NCBI GenBank assembly: GCA_947178015.1
Contig: CAMWWW010000045.1
Span: 1-11,168 of the forward strand
DNA length: 11,168 nucleotides
Direction: 5' to 3'
From: an uncultured Clostridia bacterium
Lineage (GTDB): Bacteria; Bacillota; Clostridia; Lachnospirales; Lachnospiraceae
The first letter of the stretch is position 1. The number at the start of each line of letters is the position of its first letter. Both the position numbers and the translations under genes were made by a program. Under the pieces are notes generated by a model. The model was not told the origin of the DNA. It made no database searches and worked only from the letters and a program-made list of their open reading frames with translations. Below are positions 6,984 through 11,168 of the stretch, piece by piece.

Positions 6984-8255
6984 ATGAGGGTTTTAGTGGT
7001 AGGCGGCGGCGGAAGAGAACATGCTATAATATGGAAGCTTGCACAGAGCAGCCGCGTGGATAAGCTTTATTGCGCACCAGGCAATGCAGGGATTGCGAAA
7101 TACGCAGAATGTGTGGATATCGGCGTGATGGAGTGGGATCGCCTGATCCAATTTGCAAAGGAAAAACAGGTGGAGCTGGCTGTGGTGGCACCGGACGATC
7201 CGCTGGTTGCGGGGGCGGTGGACGCTTTTGAGGCAGCGGGAATACGTACATTTGGACCAAGGAAGGCGGCGGCGATCTTGGAGGGCTCCAAAGCATTTTC
7301 CAAGGATTTTATGAAGAAATATCATATTCCGACAGCGGCCTATGAAAACTTTGATAATGCCGAGGAGGCGCTCGCATACATAAAAACAGCAAAACTTCCT
7401 ATTGTGCTAAAAGCGGATGGACTGGCGCTTGGAAAAGGTGTGTTAATCTGCAACACACGGGAGGAAGCAGAAGCAGGCGTTAAATCCATTATGCTAGATA
7501 AGCAGTTTGGCTCAGCGGGCAATCGTTTGGTAATAGAGGAATTTTTGCTTGGGCGTGAGGTTTCTGTACTGTCTTTTGTGGATGGGAAGACCATCAAGAT
7601 TATGAGTTCTGCGCAGGATCACAAGCGCGCGAAAGATAACGATCAGGGTTTAAATACTGGCGGGATGGGAACCTTTTCTCCAAGCCCCTTTTATACAACA
7701 GAGATCGATGCATATTGTAAAAAATATATTTATCAGCCCACTGTGGATGCAATGAGAGCGGAGGGCAGAGAGTTTAAAGGAGTGATCTTCTTCGGTTTAA
7801 TGCTGACGGAGGAAGGACCAAAGGTTCTGGAATACAATGCGCGCTTTGGCGATCCAGAGACACAGGTGGTGCTGCCAAGGATGAAGAATGATATTGTGGA
7901 TGTATTTGAGGCATGTATAGAGGGGACGTTGGATCGCATTGATTTACAGTTCGAGGACAATGCCGCAGTTTGTGTGGTGCTGGCTTCCGATGGATACCCG
8001 GAGCATTATGAGAAGGGCTTTCCGATCAAGGGGCTGGATGCCTTTGACGCGAAGGAGGACTATTATGTTTTTCATGCCGGGACAGCGTTTCGAGACGGGG
8101 ATATTGTGACAAACGGCGGAAGAGTGCTTGGCGTGACAGCAAAGGGAGAGGACTTAAAACAGGCAAGAGCCAATGCTTATGCTGCTACAGAGTGGATATC
8201 CTTTGCAAATAAATATATGAGGCATGATATAGGAAAGGCCATTGATGAGGTGTAG
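6984..8255 (+). CDS. purD: Phosphoribosylamine-glycine ligase (GAR synthetase)
   Basis: PurD joins phosphoribosylamine and glycine using ATP to make GAR, the substrate of PurN. The 423-residue protein is full length. It has the N-domain VLVVGGGGREHAI (3-15) and the ATP-grasp segments PIVLKADGLALGKGV (139-153) and GREVSVLSFVDG (190-201). Further on come SAQDHKRAKDNDQGLNTGGMG (209-229) and the metal/ATP signature LEYNARFGDPETQ (282-294). The usual GPE-type triplet near residue 70 reads APDDPL here, a mild variation. The SD GGAGGAC begins at the purN stop codon, nine bases upstream of ATG 6984. No terminator is seen after the stop, so the following small gene probably belongs to the same transcript. 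Confidence 0.96.
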   Translation: MRVLVVGGGGREHAIIWKLAQSSRVDKLYCAPGNAGIAKYAECVDIGVMEWDRLIQFAKEKQVELAVVAPDDPLVAGAVDAFEAAGIRTFGPRKAAAILEGSKAFSKDFMKKYHIPTAAYENFDNAEEALAYIKTAKLPIVLKADGLALGKGVLICNTREEAEAGVKSIMLDKQFGSAGNRLVIEEFLLGREVSVLSFVDGKTIKIMSSAQDHKRAKDNDQGLNTGGMGTFSPSPFYTTEIDAYCKKYIYQPTVDAMRAEGREFKGVIFFGLMLTEEGPKVLEYNARFGDPETQVVLPRMKNDIVDVFEACIEGTLDRIDLQFEDNAAVCVVLASDGYPEHYEKGFPIKGLDAFDAKEDYYVFHAGTAFRDGDIVTNGGRVLGVTAKGEDLKQARANAYAATEWISFANKYMRHDIGKAIDEV

Positions 8256-8300
8256 ATCGATCGCTTCTCAATGTTGTAGATAGGAATGGAGGGGAAGAAC

Positions 8301-8816
8301 ATGAAATATACATCTGCGGAAGCCGCAAAGCTGCTTCGAAAGTTAAATGAAGAGAAGACAGCACTTGAGCTGAAGGAAGAAAAGAGCAATATTTTTGTGG
8401 CAGCAGTGGGCGAGGATATAGAGTCGGTAAGGCCAGCATACGATTATGAGGGCACGCAGGAGGCGCTTATCGAGCTTGATAGAAAGATTAGAGTGGTCAA
8501 GCACGCGATCAACACTTTTAATATCCAGCAGATGGTAGATGGTTTTGATATGACCATTGACCAGATGCTGATCTATATACCACAACTTACAGCGAGAAAA
8601 AGAAAGCTTTCGATGATGAAGGATCGGCTTCCAAAGCAGCGCGAGGATGCAGACGGCTTTGGCAGAGCTTCCTCGAATGTAATTGATTATAGTTATGCAA
8701 ATTATGATATCAGTGTCGTTGAGAAGGAATGTTCAGCGGTGGCAGATGAGCTTTCAAAAGCACAGACAGCACTGGATGTGGTAAATAATACAAAAACAAT
8801 GGAGATTGCGCTATAG
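8301..8816 (+). CDS. DIP1984-like coiled-coil protein
   Basis: The 171-residue product is strongly helical and charged, with heptad-like stretches at about 5-30 and 48-72 and again at 105-118 and 143-165. The pattern of an N-terminal helix, a central VVKHAINTFN segment, a helix with QLTARKRKL, a YANYDIS strand-like segment and a C-terminal LDVVNNTKTMEI resembles the DIP1984 family (DUF6847 in newer naming). Some relatives are labelled septicolysin; that label is not supported here, since no signal peptide is present. ATG 8301 follows GGAGGGG (8288-8294) at good spacing; the upstream in-frame ATG 8286 overlaps that SD. It follows purD by 45 bases with no terminator, so it may be co-transcribed, but nothing ties it to purine chemistry. 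Function is unknown; the family call is from pattern memory. Confidence 0.65.
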   Translation: MKYTSAEAAKLLRKLNEEKTALELKEEKSNIFVAAVGEDIESVRPAYDYEGTQEALIELDRKIRVVKHAINTFNIQQMVDGFDMTIDQMLIYIPQLTARKRKLSMMKDRLPKQREDADGFGRASSNVIDYSYANYDISVVEKECSAVADELSKAQTALDVVNNTKTMEIAL

Positions 8817-8900
8817 TCACATCCCGGAAGGCATAAGATCGTAAGAGACTCCTTTTTTGCAGGTTTAAAGTTGCCGTTATCGTTTTCCGTTATTTTTTGT
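8817..8900 (+). other. Spacer with weak terminator-like hairpin and CCGTTAT repeats
   Basis: GGAAGG (8825-8830) could pair with CCTTTT (8851-8856) before a T-run, a weak terminator candidate with a 20-nt loop for the upstream operon. Further on, CCGTTAT occurs at 8874-8880 and 8887-8893, and GTTAT recurs at 8899-8903 next to the likely promoter of the following RNA. The repeats may be an operator or simply T-rich promoter DNA. Confidence 0.3.
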
Positions 8901-8906
8901 TATAGG
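8898..8906 (+). promoter_or_regulatory. Possible extended -10 promoter for the leader RNA
   Basis: TGTTATAGG fits the TGn extended -10 form, with TATAGG four of six to consensus. There is no good -35; the best is TTATCG at 8877-8882. Its predicted start near 8912 falls just before the first RNA hairpin at 8917, which is the main reason for proposing it. An overlapping alternative -10 is TAGGAT (8903-8908). Confidence 0.3.
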
Positions 8907-8925
8907 ATAAGGTTCAAGGTTTTGG

Positions 8926-9048
8926 ATGGCTAACATACGGTTTCTGTGTCTGCGAAAACCTGCTTGCACGGTGGAGAATTCCGCTGATGCAGGCTGCGGA
9001 GGAGGTTCGGTTTCAGTCCGCATAGTTAAAAGAAAATGTGCGCTGTGA
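8926..9048 (+). CDS. Possible 40-codon leader peptide overlapping the structured RNA
   Basis: An ATG at 8926, with AAGG (8916-8919) six bases upstream, opens a 40-codon frame beginning MANIRFLCLR, with four cysteines (8, 14, 24, 37) and a C-terminal basic stretch. Its TGA (9046-9048) lies inside the left arm of the intrinsic terminator. A frame this long is not improbable by chance, and the same bases fold into an RNA, so it may be a by-product. If translated, a ribosome at the stop codon would cover the terminator stem. No protein family recognised. Confidence 0.2.
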   Translation: MANIRFLCLRKPACTVENSADAGCGGGSVSVRIVKRKCAL

Positions 9049-9073
9049 GAGAATATTTCCTCACAGCTTTTTT
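9042..9073 (+). terminator. Intrinsic terminator in the leader of the repair genes
   Basis: GCTGTGAG (9042-9049) pairs perfectly with CTCACAGC (9060-9067) across a 10-nt loop and is followed by six T residues (9068-9073). TGCGC (9039-9043) and GCGCA (9076-9080) flank it and could offer an alternative pairing. It ends only 23 bases before the ligase start codon, leaving no room for another promoter. Confidence 0.85.
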
Positions 9074-9096
9074 ATGCGCAGGGAGGCAGAAAGGAT

Positions 9097-9903
9097 ATGG
9101 AGCAAATTTATAAATATCCGCGAACCCGACATCTGGAGGGGTCCAGAAAGCAGGCAGGGGATGAGGATCTCAAAAATGTAAGATTTTCAGAGCTTGAAGG
9201 AAGGTTTCTGGTTTTAGAGGAAAAGGTTGATGGAGCAAATTGTGGTATTAGCTTTGGAGCAGACAGGAAACTGTATTTGCAGAGCAGAGGGCATTTTCTA
9301 AATGGAGGCTATGGAGAGAGGCAATTTGATTTGTTTAAGCTGTGGGCGGGCTGTTTTGAAGAGCAGCTCTGGCAGCTTCTGGGCGAAAGATATGTAATGT
9401 ATGGAGAATGGCTGTATGCGAAGCATACGGTATTTTATGACAAGCTGCCCCATTATTTTATGGAGTTTGATATTTTTGACAAAGTGGAGGAAAGATTTTT
9501 TTCCACAAAGAAACGGCAGGAAATGTTGCAGGAAGCTCCTTTTATCCACTCGGTTCGGGTGCTGACAGAAGGCTATTATCACAATCTGAGAGAGATACAA
9601 AAATGGTTGGGACCAAGTCTTTTTATATCTGAGGAGCCAAAACAGAGTCTGATAAAACAGTGTCAAAAAAGCGGGGTAAATCCAGAGCTTACCATACAAC
9701 AGACGGATCTCACTGGGACGATGGAGGGGATCTACATTAAAGTGGAGGAGGGCGATTACGTAATCGATCGCTTAAAGCTTGTGAGAGGTTCTTTTTTAAA
9801 TACCATACTGGATTCAGAAAGTCACTGGGCGAGCAGACCGATTGTCGCCAATCGCCTAGCAGAAGGAATCGATCTGTTTTATGGGAATGGAGACGCCGAC
9901 TAG
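9097..9903 (+). CDS. ATP-dependent RNA ligase (nucleotidyltransferase superfamily)
   Basis: The 268-residue protein carries the ordered motifs of covalent nucleotidyltransferases. Motif I is EKVDG with K43 as the lysine that would take AMP; motif Ia is QSRG (62-65); motif III is YGEWLY (102-107); motif IIIa is MEFDIFD (122-128); motif IV is EGIYIK (210-215); motif V is RLKLVR (225-230) with K227. This set resembles the RNA_ligase group of T4 Rnl2-like enzymes, which join a 5'-phosphate to a 3'-OH using ATP. The protein ends about 38 residues after motif V, so it is essentially the catalytic domain without an OB fold or the Rnl2-type C-terminal domain. ATG 9097 has GGGAGG at 9081-9086. Thirty-two bases later comes an HD-kinase fusion that would prepare ends for it. 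RNA versus DNA preference cannot be settled from sequence. Confidence 0.85.
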   Translation: MEQIYKYPRTRHLEGSRKQAGDEDLKNVRFSELEGRFLVLEEKVDGANCGISFGADRKLYLQSRGHFLNGGYGERQFDLFKLWAGCFEEQLWQLLGERYVMYGEWLYAKHTVFYDKLPHYFMEFDIFDKVEERFFSTKKRQEMLQEAPFIHSVRVLTEGYYHNLREIQKWLGPSLFISEEPKQSLIKQCQKSGVNPELTIQQTDLTGTMEGIYIKVEEGDYVIDRLKLVRGSFLNTILDSESHWASRPIVANRLAEGIDLFYGNGDAD

Positions 9904-9935
9904 ATAGAATCACCGGATGGTGGAGGAGAAAAAGG

Positions 9936-11072
9936 ATGATGCAAGAAAAAAGCAGAGGAATTCTTAAGGAAATTAGGGACAGTGGTTTTTCATTTGAAAA
10001 ACTTAGCGAAATCTATCCAGAGCTTAACAGGCTAAAAGGGGTTTTGCAAAATCCAGAATACCATGCAGAGGGAGATGTATACCAGCACACCAGTCTGGTG
10101 TGTCAGAAGTTGATGCTGCATCCAGATTGGCAAGAGCTGGAAGACAGACAGCAGGAACTTTTATTTCTAGCAGCAATGTTTCATGATATTGGCAAAGCAA
10201 TTTGTACGAAATTACAAGATGGAGTCTGGACCTCTCCAAAACATGCCATGGTCGGTGAGCAGGAATTTCGAAGATATGCATACCGAAATAATGACACGCT
10301 TGGACTGTTGTGGGAAGAGAGGGAGATAACGGCAAAGCTGATACGTTATCACGGGCTGCCTGTATGGCTTTTTTCCAAGCGCAGACCAGAATTTGATATG
10401 ATAAAGGCAGCGGAGAGCATACCATTACATAGGTTATATCTACTTTCAAGGGCAGATGCAAAGGGAAGAAAAGGGGTCAGCAAGGATCGGCTTTTGGAGC
10501 ATGTGGAATTATTTGCGGACTATGCGAAAGAATTGGGAATATGGGAGAATCCATATCCTTTTTCGGGACCATATACAAAATTTCAATACTTTAGAAGACC
10601 AGATTTATGGCAGGGAGCAGAGTTATTTGACCAAACAGAATTTGAGGTTCTATTGATGTCAGGGCTGCCACTTGCCGGCAAAGATACTTGGATTGCCAAG
10701 CACGGAGAAGGTCGGGCGGTGATCTCGCTGGATGAGATCCGCGAGGAATATGGAATTTCACCATCCAAAAAGAGCGACAAGGTGGTGCAGATTGCCATGG
10801 AGCGAGCAAAAAATCTGCTTCGAAAAAAGGAGCCATTTATCTGGAACGGAACCAATCTAATCCAAGAAACGAGACAGAAACTGGTAGGATTATTTGCCGG
10901 TTATGGAGCGCGAGTGCAGATTATCTATGTGGAGGCAGCATATAAGGAGCTGTATCAGAGAAATCAGAAAAGAGAGCGGTATATTCCAGAAAATGTGCTA
11001 GAAAGAATGATAGATAAGCTGGAGATTCCGGCTCCGTGGGAAGCATATCATGTGAGAGTGATACAAGGATAA
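9936..11072 (+). CDS. HD-Pnk: 2',3'-phosphoesterase / 5'-OH polynucleotide kinase
   Basis: The 378-residue two-domain protein begins with an HD phosphohydrolase domain (~40-200). It has AEGDVYQHT with H51, MFHDIGK with H83-D84, H103 in SPKHAMVG, RYHGLP with H139 and SRADAKGR with D174, a full set of candidate metal ligands. The second domain (~237-375) is a P-loop kinase: GLPLAGKDT (243-251), SLDEIR (264-269) with D266 and R269 placed as acceptor-site residues, WNGTNL (303-308), and an Arg-rich lid, RNQKRER (342-348). This architecture matches Runella slithyformis HD-Pnk, which removes 2',3'-cyclic and 3'-phosphates and phosphorylates 5'-OH ends. Family members are often encoded with an ATP-dependent ligase, as here. 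The Walker A Ser/Thr position holds Asp (D250). GGAGGAG (9923-9928) precedes ATG 9936; a second ATG follows at 9939. Confidence 0.88.
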   Translation: MMQEKSRGILKEIRDSGFSFEKLSEIYPELNRLKGVLQNPEYHAEGDVYQHTSLVCQKLMLHPDWQELEDRQQELLFLAAMFHDIGKAICTKLQDGVWTSPKHAMVGEQEFRRYAYRNNDTLGLLWEEREITAKLIRYHGLPVWLFSKRRPEFDMIKAAESIPLHRLYLLSRADAKGRKGVSKDRLLEHVELFADYAKELGIWENPYPFSGPYTKFQYFRRPDLWQGAELFDQTEFEVLLMSGLPLAGKDTWIAKHGEGRAVISLDEIREEYGISPSKKSDKVVQIAMERAKNLLRKKEPFIWNGTNLIQETRQKLVGLFAGYGARVQIIYVEAAYKELYQRNQKRERYIPENVLERMIDKLEIPAPWEAYHVRVIQG

Positions 11073-11078
11073 ATATAT

Positions 11079-11116
11079 TCCCACCACTTAAGAAATGGGA
11101 GACTTCTTGCTAGAAG
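11079..11116 (+). other. Two small hairpins after the repair operon
   Basis: TCCCA (11079-11083) can pair with TGGGA (11096-11100), and CTTCT (11103-11107) with AGAAG (11112-11116). Neither is followed by a T-run, so a conventional intrinsic terminator is not shown. Confidence 0.35.
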
Positions 11117-11150
11117 AGGTGAAATCGAGGTGGAAGAAATCAACATCTTA

Positions 11151-11159
11151 TGGTAAAAT
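11151..11159 (+). promoter_or_regulatory. Possible promoter of a gene beyond the window
   Basis: TGGTAAAAT is an extended -10 (TGn plus TAAAAT, five of six). The -35 region at 17 bases upstream (TGGAAG, 11131-11136) is weak. The downstream gene is outside the window. Confidence 0.35.
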
Positions 11160-11168
11160 AGTAATAAA

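Larger units (their letters stand above)
8912..9073 (+). ncRNA. Candidate structured RNA / attenuator leader
   Basis: Three hairpins stand end to end, separated by single bases. P1 pairs AGGTTTT (8917-8923) with AAAACCT (8955-8961) and encloses a small ACATA/TGTGT hairpin (8933-8949). P2 (8963-8993) has an outer 6-bp stem and an inner GTGGA/TCCGC stem with a 4-nt loop. P3 pairs TGCGGA (8995-9000) with TCCGCA (9017-9022). An A-rich linker then leads to a strong intrinsic terminator (9042-9073). The spacing is compact and every long stem is closed by Watson-Crick pairs, as in small RNAs or riboswitch-type leaders. I could not match it to a known class: no T-box, cobalamin, purine, SAM, TPP, glycine, c-di-GMP, ZTP, SRP or 6S consensus was recognised. 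It could be a free small RNA or the attenuating leader of the repair genes. The 5' end is a prediction. Confidence 0.5.

Noticed and set aside
8301..8816. Septicolysin / pore-forming toxin reading of the DIP1984-like protein
   Set aside because: No signal peptide, no membrane-insertion segment, and the sequence is a soluble coiled coil; the toxin label on relatives appears to be inherited annotation.
8912..9073. Known RNA class (T-box, cobalamin, ZTP, 6S, SRP, tmRNA, Y RNA)
   Set aside because: None of the conserved sequence cores of these classes could be found; GAGGTTCGGTTTC only loosely recalls a tRNA T-arm and lacks its stem.
11079..11100. Intrinsic terminator after HD-Pnk
   Set aside because: Only a 5-bp stem and no T-run; listed as a hairpin only.
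1..11168. CRISPR array, insertion sequence, integrase or prophage genes
   Set aside because: No regularly spaced repeats, transposase-like frames, terminal inverted repeats or attachment-site duplications were seen.

Overview
The window looks like chromosomal DNA of a Gram-positive anaerobe of the Clostridia, most likely a Lachnospiraceae relative. This is inferred from moderate-to-low G+C, strong purine-rich ribosome binding sites before nearly every gene, TTG/GTG starts, a diderm-free lipoprotein, and the protein types (long-form PyrE, VanZ-like and DUF6142-like membrane proteins, a DIP1984-like protein). All confidently called genes lie on the + strand.

Layout: (1) 1-140, an unassigned edge with a short GC-rich block. 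(2) A monocistronic lipoprotein gene (203-682) with a perfect consensus sigma-A promoter and a strong intrinsic terminator. (3) pyrE (874-1548) with its own promoter, followed without a visible terminator by a tight string of small membrane-protein genes (50-aa peptide, VanZ-like, DUF6142-like) and a large M29-type metallo-aminopeptidase with a long N-terminal extension (TTG start at 2609). (4) A purine biosynthesis operon, purE-purM-purN-purD (4826-8255), with overlapping or nearly abutting genes and a DIP1984-like coiled-coil gene (8301-8816) at its end. (5) A 280-bp gap that is not empty. It holds a weak promoter, three back-to-back RNA hairpins, a 40-codon open frame and a strong intrinsic terminator that stops only 23 bases before the next start codon. 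(6) A two-gene nucleic-acid repair cassette: an ATP-dependent RNA-ligase-type nucleotidyltransferase (9097-9903) and an HD-phosphoesterase/polynucleotide-kinase fusion (9936-11072). The window ends with a probable promoter for a gene beyond it.

How the parts work together: PyrE (pyrimidine) and PurE/M/N/D (purine) are housekeeping nucleotide synthesis. The most interesting part is the right end. The HD-kinase fusion matches the HD-Pnk end-healing family (2',3'-cyclic/3'-phosphate removal plus 5'-OH phosphorylation), and the adjacent ligase would seal the healed ends, giving a complete heal-and-seal system. Its leader carries a structured RNA plus terminator, which suggests either a small RNA encoded next to the repair enzymes or conditional attenuation of the repair operon. 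The enzyme assignments rest on visible motifs plus family knowledge; the regulatory model is inference.
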